Shown here: positions 34,955 through 43,604 of the stretch, piece by piece
Layout: every line of letters starts with the position of its first letter
How positions within the stretch are numbered: the stretch's first letter is position 1
From: Acidimicrobiia bacterium
GTDB lineage: Bacteria; Actinomycetota; Acidimicrobiia; Acidimicrobiales; Aldehydirespiratoraceae
Reading direction: 5' to 3'
NCBI GenBank assembly: GCA_022819505.1
Contig: JAJEHD010000019.1
Location: 1-64,000 of the forward strand
Length of the DNA: 64,000 nucleotides
Position numbers and translations under genes: made by a program
The notes under the pieces: generated by a model
The model's database searches: none
Seen by the model: only the letters and a program-made list of their open reading frames with translations
Told to the model about the DNA's origin: nothing

Positions 34955-36040
34955 CTAGAGCACGACGACGGAGCGCAGCACCTCGCCTCGCTCCATCTTG
35001 TGGAAGGCCTCCTCCACATCGCCGAGGCTGATCGTCTCCGACACGAAGCCGTCGAGGTCCAGGCGGTCCTGGAGGTACAGGTCGATCAGCATGGGGAAGT
35101 CCCGGCTCGGCAGGCAGTCGCCGTACCAGCTCGATTTCAGGGCTCCGCCCCGGCCGAACACCTCGATGAACGGCAGCTCGATGGTCATGTCGGGCCGGGG
35201 CACGCCCACCAGGACCACGGTCCCGGCCAGGTCGCGGGCCTCGAAGGCCTGGCGGTAGGTCTGGGGCAGGCCCACCGCCTCGATGGCCACGTCCACTCCG
35301 TTGCCGCCGGTGAGGGCCTGGATCGCCTCCACCGGATCGGTCTCGGAGGAGTTGATGGTGTGGGTTGCGCCGAAGCGCTTGGCCCACTCGAGCTTGCGGT
35401 CGTCGATGTCCACGCCGATGATCGTGTGGGCGCCGGCCAGCTTGGAGCCGGCGATGGCGGCGTCTCCCACGCCCCCGCAGCCGAACACGGCCACGCTGTC
35501 GCCCCGGCCCACGCCGCCGGTGTTGATGGCCGCGCCGATGCCGGCCATGACGCCGCAGCCCAGCAGGCCCGCGGCGGTGGCCGGGGCAGCCGAGTCCACC
35601 TTGGTGCACTGCCCCGCCGCGACGAGGGTCTTCTCGACGAAGGCGCCGATGCCCAGCGCGGGCGACAGCTCGGTGCCGTCGGACAGCGTCATCTTCTGGG
35701 ACGCGTTATGGGTGCTGAAGCAGATCTGGGGACGGCCCCGCAGGCACGAGCGGCACTGGCCGCACACCGCCCGCCAGTTGAGGATCACGTAGTCGCCGAC
35801 CTCCACCTCGGTCACGCCGTCACCGACGGACTCCACCACTCCGGCCGCCTCATGGCCCAGCAGGAAGGGGAACTCGTCGTTGATCCCGCCCTCGCGGTAA
35901 TGCAGATCGGTGTGGCAGACGCCGCAGGCCTGGATGGCCACCACTGCCTCGCCGGGGCCCGGGTCGGGGATCACGACATCGGTGATCGTGACGGGCTCGC
36001 CCACTGCCATCGACACCACTCCTCGCACGGTCTGGGGCAT
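34955..36040 (-). CDS. mscR: S-(hydroxymethyl)mycothiol dehydrogenase (NAD/mycothiol-dependent formaldehyde dehydrogenase)
   Basis: The 361-residue zinc medium-chain dehydrogenase has catalytic zinc ligands in [15 protein letters not shown] (Cys about 39) and GHEAAGVVE, with structural-zinc Cys in [15 protein letters not shown]. The NAD site is [21 protein letters not shown]. The family-specific [20 protein letters not shown] and the [13 protein letters not shown] stretch match mycothiol-dependent formaldehyde dehydrogenases. It detoxifies formaldehyde as its mycothiol adduct and implies mycothiol synthesis in this organism. It is first of a three-gene run with the MBL hydrolase and AlkD-like gene. 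Confidence 0.88.
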   Translation of the reverse strand: MPQTVRGVVSMAVGEPVTITDVVIPDPGPGEAVVAIQACGVCHTDLHYREGGINDEFPFLLGHEAAGVVESVGDGVTEVEVGDYVILNWRAVCGQCRSCLRGRPQICFSTHNASQKMTLSDGTELSPALGIGAFVEKTLVAAGQCTKVDSAAPATAAGLLGCGVMAGIGAAINTGGVGRGDSVAVFGCGGVGDAAIAGSKLAGAHTIIGVDIDDRKLEWAKRFGATHTINSSETDPVEAIQALTGGNGVDVAIEAVGLPQTYRQAFEARDLAGTVVLVGVPRPDMTIELPFIEVFGRGGALKSSWYGDCLPSRDFPMLIDLYLQDRLDLDGFVSETISLGDVEEAFHKMERGEVLRSVVVL

Positions 36041-36180
36041 GTCTTCGTCCTCCTGATATTTCCGCCGGCTGGTCCGGGCACACTACCGCGCCCGGCCGCG
36101 CCATCAAGTAGCGAGCCACACTGCGGACTGCGGTGGCTCTCAACGGATCGGTAGTGCGATCAGGGCGTAGAGTCGCGGCC

Positions 36181-36441
36181 ATGTGCCGCAACATCACCAC
36201 CCTCCGGGGACTGGCCCCGCCCGCCACCAGCACCGAGATCGAGGCTGCCGCTCGTCAGTACGTCCGCAAGGTCAGCGGGGTGCAGAAGACATCGGCGGCG
36301 ACCGAGACCGCATTCGAGCAGGCTGTGGCGCTGGTCGCCGACGCCACCGCCGACCTGCTGGCCACCCTGCCGCCCCGCCGGACGCCGCCCCGCACCGAGC
36401 CGCCGCTGCGTAGACGGGCCGCCGCGAGCACCACCCGCTGA
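36181..36441 (+). CDS. DUF2277 family protein
   Basis: The 86-residue protein starts MCRNITTLRGLAPPAT, the diagnostic start of DUF2277, and continues with EIEAAARQYVRKVSGVQKTS, a conserved helical segment. The C-terminal 25 residues are basic and Pro/Arg-rich. The family is found in actinobacteria and proteobacteria with no known role. ATG 36181 matches the conserved N-terminus. It is followed within eight bases by pcm. Confidence 0.85.
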   Translation: MCRNITTLRGLAPPATSTEIEAAARQYVRKVSGVQKTSAATETAFEQAVALVADATADLLATLPPRRTPPRTEPPLRRRAAASTTR

Positions 36442-36449
36442 TCCGTCCC

Positions 36450-37139
36450 ATGCCCCGGTCGGCGCGGCAGCTGTCGGACCTCGTGACCCAGGCCCACCGC
36501 TACGGCGTGCGCGACGAAGCGGTGCTGGCCGCCATCGGGAGCGTCCCCCGCCAGCGCTTCGTTCCCCGCCGGCTCGCCGGGGCCGCGTTCGACGACGGGC
36601 CCCTTCCCATCGGCGAGGGCCAGACCATCAGCCAGCCCGCGATGGTGGCGATGATGGCCGAGGCGGCCCAGCTCCGCCCGGGCGACCGCGTGCTGGAGGT
36701 CGGGACCGGCTCCGGGTACGGGGCGCTGGTGCTGCGAGCTCTGGCCGGCCGGGTGGTGACCATCGAACGGCGGCCCGGCCTGGCCGAGAAGGCCCGGGCT
36801 GCCCTGGCCGGACAAGAGGTGGGGGACGTGACCGTCGTGGTGGGCGACGGGACGCTGGGCTGGCCCAGCGAGGCGCCCTACGACGCCATCGTCGTGACCG
36901 CGGCAGGGCCGGCACCGCCGCCGCCCCTGCTGGAGCAGCTCGCGCCTGGCGGGCGCCTGGTGATGCCGGTGGGCTCACGTCACCACGACCAGTTCCTCAT
37001 GCGCTACACCCGCCCGGCCTCGGCGGGCAGCGCGGGCAACGGCGGTCCCGTGCTCGTAGACGACTGCCGCGCCGAACGGCTCACCGCGGTGCGCTTCGTC
37101 CCACTGATCGGCACACACGGCTTCGGGTCCCGCCAATGA
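36450..37139 (+). CDS. pcm: protein-L-isoaspartate O-methyltransferase
   Basis: The 229-residue protein has the PCMT signature FDDGPLPIGEGQTISQP (about 46-62), the SAM motif I VLEVGTGSGYGALVL, and the post-II YDAIVVTAAGP motif. It methylates abnormal L-isoaspartyl residues as the first step in protein repair. A Gly/Ala/Ser-rich insert (SAGSAGNGG) lies near the C-terminus. Its stop overlaps the next start by four bases (ATGA), indicating coupling with the beta-propeller gene. Confidence 0.9.
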   Translation: MPRSARQLSDLVTQAHRYGVRDEAVLAAIGSVPRQRFVPRRLAGAAFDDGPLPIGEGQTISQPAMVAMMAEAAQLRPGDRVLEVGTGSGYGALVLRALAGRVVTIERRPGLAEKARAALAGQEVGDVTVVVGDGTLGWPSEAPYDAIVVTAAGPAPPPPLLEQLAPGGRLVMPVGSRHHDQFLMRYTRPASAGSAGNGGPVLVDDCRAERLTAVRFVPLIGTHGFGSRQ

Positions 37140-38062
37140 CACCGACCCGCCACCGCATCATCGACACCACCACACCCGGAGTCCCCCGGGACCACGGCCG
37201 GTTCAACGTGAACGGGCCGTCGGTGCTGCCCGCCCCCGGCTGGATGCCAGACCCTGTTGGCCGGTACCTGATGTACTTCGCGCACCACGTCGGCCAGTCC
37301 ATCCGGCTGGCCGCGGCCGACGAGCCCACCGGTCCGTGGCGGATGGTTGACCCCGACGTCCTCAACGTGGAGGACACCCCGTCGGATCGCCAGCCCCACA
37401 TCGCCTCGCCCGACGTCCACGCCGACGACAGGCGGCGGCGCTTCGTGATGTACTTCCACGGGATGGTCCCCGCCGGCGTCGGCGGCCACCTGCCGTGCTG
37501 GGGCATGTACCCGTCGCTGAACCAGAAGACCATGGTGGCGACTTCGGACACCGGCCGGCACTTCACTCTGGTCGAGCCGGTGGCCGCCGTCGCCCCGAGC
37601 TACCTGCGGGTGTTCGAAGCCGGCGACGCCTGGTACGGCGTGGCCATGCCGTCGCAGGTCGTCCGCTCATCCGACGGGCTGCGGGACTTCGAGTACGGGT
37701 CGATGCTGTTCGACGACGACGAAATCCGCCACTGTTGCCTGTCCCACGACCGCGAGCATCAGGAGCTGGAGATGCTGTTCACCCGCTGCTACGAGGCCCC
37801 GGAGCGGATCTACCGCACCGTGATCGACACCTCCGGCGACTGGCGCGGGTGGACCCCGGGACCGGTCAGCGAGGTGATGAGGCCGACCGAGCCGTGGGAG
37901 GGCGCCGGCGAGCCCCTGACGCCGGTGGCTCGGGGCTTGGCTGCGTCCCGCCAGAACGGTCTGCGCGATCCATGCATCCTCGACGCCGGCGGCCGTCGCT
38001 GGCTCTTCTACGCCGCCGCCGGTGAGGACGCCCTCGGCGTCACCGAGCTACCCCCCGCCTAG
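37136..38062 (+). CDS. predicted five-bladed beta-propeller protein (GH43/GH32-like fold)
   Basis: The 308-residue cytoplasmic protein has repeated strand patterns typical of the glycosidase five-bladed propeller: YLMYFAHHVGQSIRLAAADE with PTGPWRMVDPDVL, then RRRFVMYFHG, RDPCILDAGGRRWLFYAAAGE and others. The Asp-Pro-x-Leu/Ile blocks resemble the structural motifs of GH43/GH32/DUF377 proteins. A complete GH43 catalytic triad cannot be assigned with confidence. It may be a glycosidase, a phosphorylase or an inactive relative. It is coupled to pcm upstream and the YczE-like membrane gene four bases downstream. Confidence 0.6.
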   Translation: MTPTRHRIIDTTTPGVPRDHGRFNVNGPSVLPAPGWMPDPVGRYLMYFAHHVGQSIRLAAADEPTGPWRMVDPDVLNVEDTPSDRQPHIASPDVHADDRRRRFVMYFHGMVPAGVGGHLPCWGMYPSLNQKTMVATSDTGRHFTLVEPVAAVAPSYLRVFEAGDAWYGVAMPSQVVRSSDGLRDFEYGSMLFDDDEIRHCCLSHDREHQELEMLFTRCYEAPERIYRTVIDTSGDWRGWTPGPVSEVMRPTEPWEGAGEPLTPVARGLAASRQNGLRDPCILDAGGRRWLFYAAAGEDALGVTELPPA

Positions 38063-38066
38063 CCCC

Positions 38067-38756
38067 GTGCCCGTCCTCCGCTCCGCCGGGGGCGGCGCCA
38101 CCGGGCCCGGCACCGCCCGCGAGATGGCCCGCCGGCTGCCGCAGCTGATGGCGGGCCTGTGGATCTTCGGGATGGGGCTGGGTTTCGTGGTGCTCGGCGG
38201 GCAGGGCCAGGGTCCCTGGGTGGTCTGGGACGAGGGCTTCTCGCTGCACACCCCGCTGACCATCGGCACGGTCGCGATACTCACCGGCCTGGCACTTGTC
38301 GCCGGCCTGATCTGGGCGGGCGAACCGATCGGCTTCGGCACGCTCATGAACGCAGTGGTCGTGGGCCTGTCCACTGACGTGACGCTGGCCCTCTTCGACC
38401 AGCCCGCCTCCGTGTACGGGCAGGTGGCCCTGACGCTTACCAGCCCGCTGCTGGTGGCGCTGGGCTCGGGCCTGTACCTCGGCGTCATGCTGGGCCCGGG
38501 ACCCCGCGACGGCGTCATGACGGCCATGCACCGCCGCGGCGTCCCCATCTGGCTGGCCCGGTTCATCATCGAGGCCGTGCCCTTCACAATCGGCGCGATC
38601 CTGGGCGGCACGGTGGGCTGGGGGACGGTGTACTGGCTGGTAGTGATCGGCCCAGCGGTGAACCTGGCCATGAAGTTCTTCGCCTGGCCCGTAGTCCCGT
38701 CACGCTGGATCGACGTCTTCAACGCCCTGGATGTCCCCCGCAGCGCCCGCCCCTAA
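38067..38756 (+). CDS. YczE/YitT-like integral membrane protein
   Basis: The 229-residue protein has about five to six hydrophobic helices from residue 25 on. The opening LMAGLWIFGMGLGFVVLGGQ followed by GPWVVWDEGF and the later GTLMNAVVVGLSTD fit the YczE family of bacterial membrane proteins, whose function is unknown. GTG 38067 directly follows the upstream stop. ATG 38124 would remove a Pro/Gly-rich leader and start nearer the first helix. A strong hairpin follows its stop. Confidence 0.75.
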   Translation: MPVLRSAGGGATGPGTAREMARRLPQLMAGLWIFGMGLGFVVLGGQGQGPWVVWDEGFSLHTPLTIGTVAILTGLALVAGLIWAGEPIGFGTLMNAVVVGLSTDVTLALFDQPASVYGQVALTLTSPLLVALGSGLYLGVMLGPGPRDGVMTAMHRRGVPIWLARFIIEAVPFTIGAILGGTVGWGTVYWLVVIGPAVNLAMKFFAWPVVPSRWIDVFNALDVPRSARP

Positions 38757-38767
38757 CGCCGACACCC

Positions 38768-38789
38768 CGGCTCACCCGCCCGTGAGCCG
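38768..38789 (+). terminator. hairpin after the pcm-propeller-YczE operon
   Basis: CGGCTCAC and GTGAGCCG form a perfect 8-bp stem around a six-base loop (CCGCCC), 12 bases after the YczE-like stop and before the threonine aldolase gene. There is no T-run, which is common for GC-rich genomes. Confidence 0.5.
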
Positions 38790-38831
38790 CGTGCGGGACC
38801 CATGCGCTGCTAGGCGGCTTAACCTGATCGT

Positions 38832-39845
38832 GTGATCGACCTTCGCTCCGACACTGTCACCCAGCCTGCGCCGGCCATGCGGGCGGCCATGGCCGCGGCC
38901 GAGGTGGGCGACGACGTGTACGGCGAGGATCCCACCGTCAACGAGCTCCAGGAGGTCGTTGCTGAACTGCTCGGCAAGGAGGCCGCACTGTTCGTCACCA
39001 GCGGCACCCAGGGCAACCTCTGCGGGCTGCTGGCCCACTGCGGGCGCGGCGACGAGTACATCGTCGGAGATCGAGGCCACACCTACATGTACGAGGGCGG
39101 CGGGGCGGCGGTGCTCGGCTCCATCCAGCCCCAGCCGGTGGCGCGAGACGACAGTGGCATGATCGACCTGGCCGCCGCTGAGGAATCGGTGAAGCCCCCC
39201 GACCATCACTTCGCCCGCACCCGGCTGCTGTGCCTCGAGAACACCGCCGACGGCAGGGTGCTGACACTGGACCAGATGGAGGCGTCGGCCGCGCTGGCGG
39301 ACCGCCACGGGCTGGCCCACCACCTCGACGGGGCCCGGCTGTGGAACGCCGCGGTCGCGCTGGGCGTCACGCCGGCGGCGGTGGCTGCACCGTTCGACAC
39401 GGTGTCGGTCTGCCTGTCCAAAGGGCTGGGCACGCCCATGGGGTCGGTGCTGGCCGGACCCGCCGACCTGATCGACCAGGCCCACAAATGGCGCAAGATG
39501 CTCGGCGGCGGGCTGCGTCAGGCCGGGATCGTGGCCGCCGCGGGCCTGTACGCGCTGGAGCACCACATCGACCGGCTCGCCGACGACCACGCCAACGCGG
39601 CCCGCCTGGCCGACGGCCTCGCCGCGATCGACGGCGTCAAGATCGACTCGTGCGCCACCAACATGGTGTTCGTCCGCATCGACGCCGAGCGGCTAGAGGG
39701 CGGCACCGAACCGCGCCACGCGCTGGCCGACCGCGGCGTCGACACCCGCTGGAAGGGCCCGCGGTCCCGGCTCGTCACCCACCTGGACATCACCACCGAC
39801 GCCATAGAGACCACCATCGACGCCTTCGCTGACCTGCTGGCATGA
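38832..39845 (+). CDS. low-specificity L-threonine aldolase
   Basis: The 337-residue PLP enzyme starts [12 protein letters not shown], the family hallmark, with [15 protein letters not shown] following. The PLP Lys is in [15 protein letters not shown] (about residue 200), and [12 protein letters not shown] holds the aspartate that binds the pyridine nitrogen. It cleaves threonine (and allo-threonine) to glycine and acetaldehyde. GTG 38832 is the start. Guanine deaminase follows 16 bases later on the same strand. Confidence 0.92.
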   Translation: MIDLRSDTVTQPAPAMRAAMAAAEVGDDVYGEDPTVNELQEVVAELLGKEAALFVTSGTQGNLCGLLAHCGRGDEYIVGDRGHTYMYEGGGAAVLGSIQPQPVARDDSGMIDLAAAEESVKPPDHHFARTRLLCLENTADGRVLTLDQMEASAALADRHGLAHHLDGARLWNAAVALGVTPAAVAAPFDTVSVCLSKGLGTPMGSVLAGPADLIDQAHKWRKMLGGGLRQAGIVAAAGLYALEHHIDRLADDHANAARLADGLAAIDGVKIDSCATNMVFVRIDAERLEGGTEPRHALADRGVDTRWKGPRSRLVTHLDITTDAIETTIDAFADLLA

Positions 39846-39861
39846 GGCCGAGCGAATAGCC

Positions 39862-41241
39862 ATGACGCTGGCCGTGGCCGGAACCCTGATGCAGACACCG
39901 GCGCCGGACCGTCTCACCGTCGTCGACGCGGTGGTGGAGGTGGACGGCACCGGAGTTGTGAGGGAGGTGCACGACCGGACCACGGACGCAGGACGCGGTG
40001 CCGCCCAGCGGGCGCTGGAGGACGCCGAGGACCGGGTGGACCTCAGCGACACGACGTTGCTCATGCCCGGCCTCGTCGACCTGCACATCCATGCACCCCA
40101 GTGGCCCCAACTCGGAACCGGACTCGACCTGCCGCTGGAGCGCTGGCTCTTCGAGTACACCTTCCCGCTGGAGGCCCGCTACGCCGACGACGACTTCGCG
40201 GTCTCCGTGTGGGACGACATGGTGCCGACCCTGCTATCCAATGGCACCACCACTGCGGTCTACTACTCATCCAACCATCTGGACGCAACCACATCGCTGG
40301 CCCGGGCCTGCGCCCGCCACGGTCAGCGGGCCCTGGTCGGGCGGGTGGCGATGGACCACCCCGAGGGCACGCCCGAGTGGTACCGGGACACCACCGCATC
40401 GGCAGGCGTGGACGCGTCGGCAAGGTCCATCGAGGCGGTGGCTGCGCTGCGCAGCCCCCTGGTCGAGTCGATCATCACCCCCCGGTTCACACCGGCCTGC
40501 ACCGACGACCTGCTCCAAGGGCTGGGCGAACTGGCCGAGGCCACCGGGGTGCGGGTCCAGACGCACTGTGCGGAGTCGGACTGGCATTGCGGATACGCCG
40601 TCGAGCGATTCGGCACCAGCGACGCGAGAGCCCTGGATCGCTTCGGCTTGATGCGACCGCGCACGGTACTGGCCCATAGCGACCACCTGACGGACTTCGA
40701 GATGGCCATGGCGGCCGATCGCCGGGCCGGGGTGGCCCACTGCCCGCTGTCGAACTCGTACTTCGCCAACGCCGTGTTCGGGGTGCGGCGGGCGCTGGCC
40801 GCCGGCACCGGCGTGGGGCTCGGCAGCGACATCGCCGGCGGGGCCCGCCCCGGACTGCTGGGCGTGTGCCAGGACGCGGTGACTGTCTCGCGCATGCTCG
40901 AGGACGGCGTCGACCCTGCGCTCGGCCCGGGGCAGCGGGGTGTGCCGGACTCGCGGATCGACACCGTGACCGCGTTCTGGCTGGCCACCGCCGGCGGGGC
41001 CTCGGTGGTCGACCTACCGGTGGGGCTGATCGAGCCCCGGCGCCGCTTCGACGCCATGGCGGTCCGGCTCGACCGTCCCGGCGGGTTGATCCGGACCTGG
41101 GAGTCCATCGACGACGACGCCCGCATCTTCGAGAAGGTCGTCCGCCTGGCGACCGCCGACGACATCAGCCACGTCTGGGTGGACGGCCGCCAGGTCAAGC
41201 CGGGCCGGATTCCGGTTCCTGACCGGCGGCGACAGCACTAG
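39862..41241 (+). CDS. guaD: guanine deaminase
   Basis: The 459-residue amidohydrolase has metal ligands in PGLVDLHIHAPQWPQLG (about 69-85), followed by the family-specific LPLERWLFEYTFPLEARYAD. Later ligands are in VQTHCAESD, VLAHSDHL and GLGSDIAGG. It converts guanine to xanthine, and with the adenine deaminase at 19.7 kb completes purine base salvage or catabolism. The haloalkane dehalogenase gene starts 10 bases after its stop. Confidence 0.9.
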   Translation: MTLAVAGTLMQTPAPDRLTVVDAVVEVDGTGVVREVHDRTTDAGRGAAQRALEDAEDRVDLSDTTLLMPGLVDLHIHAPQWPQLGTGLDLPLERWLFEYTFPLEARYADDDFAVSVWDDMVPTLLSNGTTTAVYYSSNHLDATTSLARACARHGQRALVGRVAMDHPEGTPEWYRDTTASAGVDASARSIEAVAALRSPLVESIITPRFTPACTDDLLQGLGELAEATGVRVQTHCAESDWHCGYAVERFGTSDARALDRFGLMRPRTVLAHSDHLTDFEMAMAADRRAGVAHCPLSNSYFANAVFGVRRALAAGTGVGLGSDIAGGARPGLLGVCQDAVTVSRMLEDGVDPALGPGQRGVPDSRIDTVTAFWLATAGGASVVDLPVGLIEPRRRFDAMAVRLDRPGGLIRTWESIDDDARIFEKVVRLATADDISHVWVDGRQVKPGRIPVPDRRRQH

Positions 41242-41251
41242 CGTCGGATCC

Positions 41252-42205
41252 ATGACCGACATCCTGACCACCCGGGACGGAACCGCGTTCGTGCGCACGC
41301 CCGGCGAGCGGTTCGCCGCCATCGACGACTACCCCTACGAGCCCCGGTACGCGACCGTCGACGGCCTGCGCATGGCCTACGTGATGGACGGCCCGGACGC
41401 CCCGGACGGCACGGCCGCCCCCGACGACGGCACGGCCACGATCCTGCTGCTGCACGGCGAACCCACCTGGGGCTACCTGTACCGCAAGATGATCCCGGTC
41501 CTGGCCGGCGCTGGCCACCGGGTGATGGTCCCCGACCTGATCGGATTCGGCCGCTCCGACAAGCCGGTCGAGCGCTCCGCCTACACCTACGCGGCCCACG
41601 TCGAATGGATGAAGGACTTCCTGAAAGCAACCGCATCCGAGCGGGGATCGGGCCCGCTGCACCTGTTCGGCCAGGACTGGGGCGGCCTCATCGGGCTACG
41701 TCTCGCGGCCGAGAACCCCGACCTGTTCGACCGGCTGATCCTGGCCAACACCGCCCTGCCGGTGGGCGACTCACCCGGTGCCGGCTTCGACTTCTGGCGC
41801 CAGTTCAGCCAGGACGTGCCGTTCCTGGACTGCGGTCGGCTGGTCGAGAACGCCACCGCCAACGAGCTGAGCGAGGCGGCCATCGAGGCCTACCGGGCAC
41901 CGTTCCCCGAAGAGCTTCACATGGCCGGGGCCCGCCAGTTCCCGCTGCTGGTGCCGGTCTCGCCCGACGATCCGGCCGTGCCCGCCAACAAGGCCGCCTG
42001 GGAGGTCCTCAGCCAGTGGACCAAGCCGGTGCTCACCCTGTGGGCGCCCGGCGACCCGGTGCTGGGAGGTCTCCAGCCGTTCATGATCGAGCGCATCCCG
42101 GGCGCGGCCGGCCAGCCCCACGCCCAGTTCGAGCCGGCCAGCCACTTCATCCAGGAGGACCAGGGTCCAGCCCTGGCCGAGTCCATCACCACCTGGCTCA
42201 GATGA
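41252..42205 (+). CDS. haloalkane dehalogenase (alpha/beta hydrolase)
   Basis: The 317-residue protein shows LLLHGEPTWGYLYRKM with the oxyanion residue, the nucleophile Asp and halide-stabilising Trp in LFGQDWGGLIGL (about 131-142), a catalytic acid in LWAPGDPVLG and the base His in EPASHFIQED. The Asp nucleophile followed by Trp separates haloalkane dehalogenases (DhlA/DhmA subfamily) from esterases. It hydrolyses carbon-halogen bonds to alcohol and halide. The real substrate may be a natural halocarbon. Confidence 0.85.
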   Translation: MTDILTTRDGTAFVRTPGERFAAIDDYPYEPRYATVDGLRMAYVMDGPDAPDGTAAPDDGTATILLLHGEPTWGYLYRKMIPVLAGAGHRVMVPDLIGFGRSDKPVERSAYTYAAHVEWMKDFLKATASERGSGPLHLFGQDWGGLIGLRLAAENPDLFDRLILANTALPVGDSPGAGFDFWRQFSQDVPFLDCGRLVENATANELSEAAIEAYRAPFPEELHMAGARQFPLLVPVSPDDPAVPANKAAWEVLSQWTKPVLTLWAPGDPVLGGLQPFMIERIPGAAGQPHAQFEPASHFIQEDQGPALAESITTWLR

Positions 42206-42212
42206 TCACACC

Positions 42213-42446
42213 ATGACGAACCTCCACGTCAAGAATGTGCCCGAAGCGCTCTACGAACGGCTCCGGCGACACGCCCGCAAGCGAGACTGCTCCATGAGCA
42301 CCGTCGTGCTTGACGCCATCGAGCGGGAGCTGACCTGGTGGGAATGGCACGAACGTCTGGCCATCCAGCCGGAGACCGACATTGGCACCGATGCTGCGAC
42401 GCACCTCGCAGAAGCTCGTAGCGAGCGCGCCAAAGAGCTCGAGTGA
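42213..42446 (+). CDS. FitA/VapB-like ribbon-helix-helix antitoxin without adjacent toxin
   Basis: The 77-residue protein has an N-terminal Arc-type ribbon-helix-helix: TNLHVKNVPEALYERLRRHA, then KRDCSMSTVVLDAIERELTW. This is the usual DNA-binding half of FitA/VapB antitoxins, with a C-terminal tail that would bind a PIN toxin. In normal loci a vapC/fitB gene overlaps the stop codon. Here no PIN-domain reading frame follows; the next 100 bases are AT-rich and then an unrelated gene pair starts. It is therefore an orphan or solitary regulator. Confidence 0.75.
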   Translation: MTNLHVKNVPEALYERLRRHARKRDCSMSTVVLDAIERELTWWEWHERLAIQPETDIGTDAATHLAEARSERAKELE

Positions 42447-42548
42447 CCGTCTTGGTGATTGCGCTATACAGTTGTTGCAATTAAATCTACTGTAAACCCA
42501 TGTAAGATCATGATCGATTCGAGTGCGGTTTACCGGAGGTCCGACGCA
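42447..42548 (+). promoter_or_regulatory. AT-rich leader of the unknown gene pair
   Basis: This 100-base gap is markedly AT-rich for the window and contains TTGTTGCAATTAAATC and TGTAAGATCATGATC, with the 10-bp palindrome GATCATGATC. It probably holds the promoter and perhaps an autoregulatory site of the following pair. No -35/-10 pair with normal spacing can be fixed. Confidence 0.35.
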
Positions 42549-42845
42549 ATGACCACTAGCTCCACGCCTCGCGCCGAGGTCACCGGCGACAAACTCCTTG
42601 GCCTCAGCCTTGCCACCCGAGGTGATACCTTGCCCGCCAGCAGGCCGTCTGCATCCAGGAGGCACGGCCAGATGACCGTCCACTACGTCAGCCGTGAGGA
42701 AATCCGCGACCGGGTCCGGCAGGACGTCTCAAGAGTCGGCATGACGCTTGAGGATTTCATTGCACAGGGCCAGGCAGACGCCCTGACCGATGGGAATCTC
42801 CGGGATCTCTGGCTGATCTACGGTGACCTGATCGCCGAGGAGTGA
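42549..42845 (+). CDS. small protein of unknown function, first gene of an overlapping pair
   Basis: The 98-residue protein has a variable first third, then MTVHYVSREEIRDRVRQDVSRVGMTLEDFI, a helical segment that could form a DNA-binding or antitoxin-like dimer, and an acidic end (LWLIYGDLIAEE). CCGGAGG lies upstream of ATG 42549. The stop overlaps the GTG of the next gene (GTGA), so the two are translated together in the small-gene-first order common in type II toxin-antitoxin loci. I do not recognise the family. Confidence 0.6.
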   Translation: MTTSSTPRAEVTGDKLLGLSLATRGDTLPASRPSASRRHGQMTVHYVSREEIRDRVRQDVSRVGMTLEDFIAQGQADALTDGNLRDLWLIYGDLIAEE

Positions 42846-43567
42846 CAGAGAACCCCCTCCAGCCTGCGGTCGAGGACTTCATCAGCAGACTCAACGACAT
42901 CATCGACGCGAGCATCGCCACCGACATCCGGTTCGCGGCAGAGTTCTTCGAGACCGGCGAGGGGGCCATCGTCCGGGCTCAAACTCCTGCCAACCGTCGC
43001 TGGCCTGGCTTGCCGCTGGTGCGCCCCAACGACGACAGCCAGTCGCCAAGACTGTTCCTGCGAGCCCAATACAGAGTGGAGATGGACGATACGAACGCCC
43101 ATCTGCAAGTCATCACCTCGACTGTGGGCCTGCTGGTTGACGTCACCGGCGGCCAAAGGGATCCACGGCCACTGTTGCGAGTCGAGTACGACCGGCGGCG
43201 CTCGAAGCCCGGGCGACCGGCGGCCCACGTCCATCTACATGCCAACTCACCCGAACTGGCATGGATCTACGGCTCCAGCGGGCAGCCGGCACCTGATCTC
43301 CACGCACTGCACTTCCCCGTCGGCGGAAGGCGCTTCCGCCCGACGCTGGAGGACTTCCTCCTGTTCTTGGACCGGGAGCGGATCTTCACGAACTGGAAGC
43401 CCGGATGGCGGGCTCAGGTCATCGAGTCGCTCGCGGAGTGGGACCGATCCCAGGCCCGGACGACGGTGCGGCGCTACCCGGACGAGGCCATTAGACAGCT
43501 CGAGGATCTTGGCTACGTCGTGACTCGGTCCGGAGAAACGAGCGACCAGACCGAGGCCGATCTCTAG
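42842..43567 (+). CDS. unknown protein, second gene of the overlapping pair
   Basis: The 241-residue soluble protein has no signal or membrane segment. Conserved-looking features are LLRVEYDRRR, AAHVHLHANSPELAW (two His in HVHLH) and LHALHFPVGGRRFRPTLEDF. A C-terminal helical region (QARTTVRRYPDEAIRQLEDLGY) follows. I recall similar two-gene arrangements in actinobacteria without an assigned role. The clustered His, Asp and Arg could be a catalytic site, but this is a guess. GTG 42842 overlaps the previous stop. Confidence 0.6.
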   Translation: MTENPLQPAVEDFISRLNDIIDASIATDIRFAAEFFETGEGAIVRAQTPANRRWPGLPLVRPNDDSQSPRLFLRAQYRVEMDDTNAHLQVITSTVGLLVDVTGGQRDPRPLLRVEYDRRRSKPGRPAAHVHLHANSPELAWIYGSSGQPAPDLHALHFPVGGRRFRPTLEDFLLFLDRERIFTNWKPGWRAQVIESLAEWDRSQARTTVRRYPDEAIRQLEDLGYVVTRSGETSDQTEADL

Positions 43568-43604
43568 ACTGCTGATGCGGCTGACCGGACGAGGGCTGGC
43601 GAGG

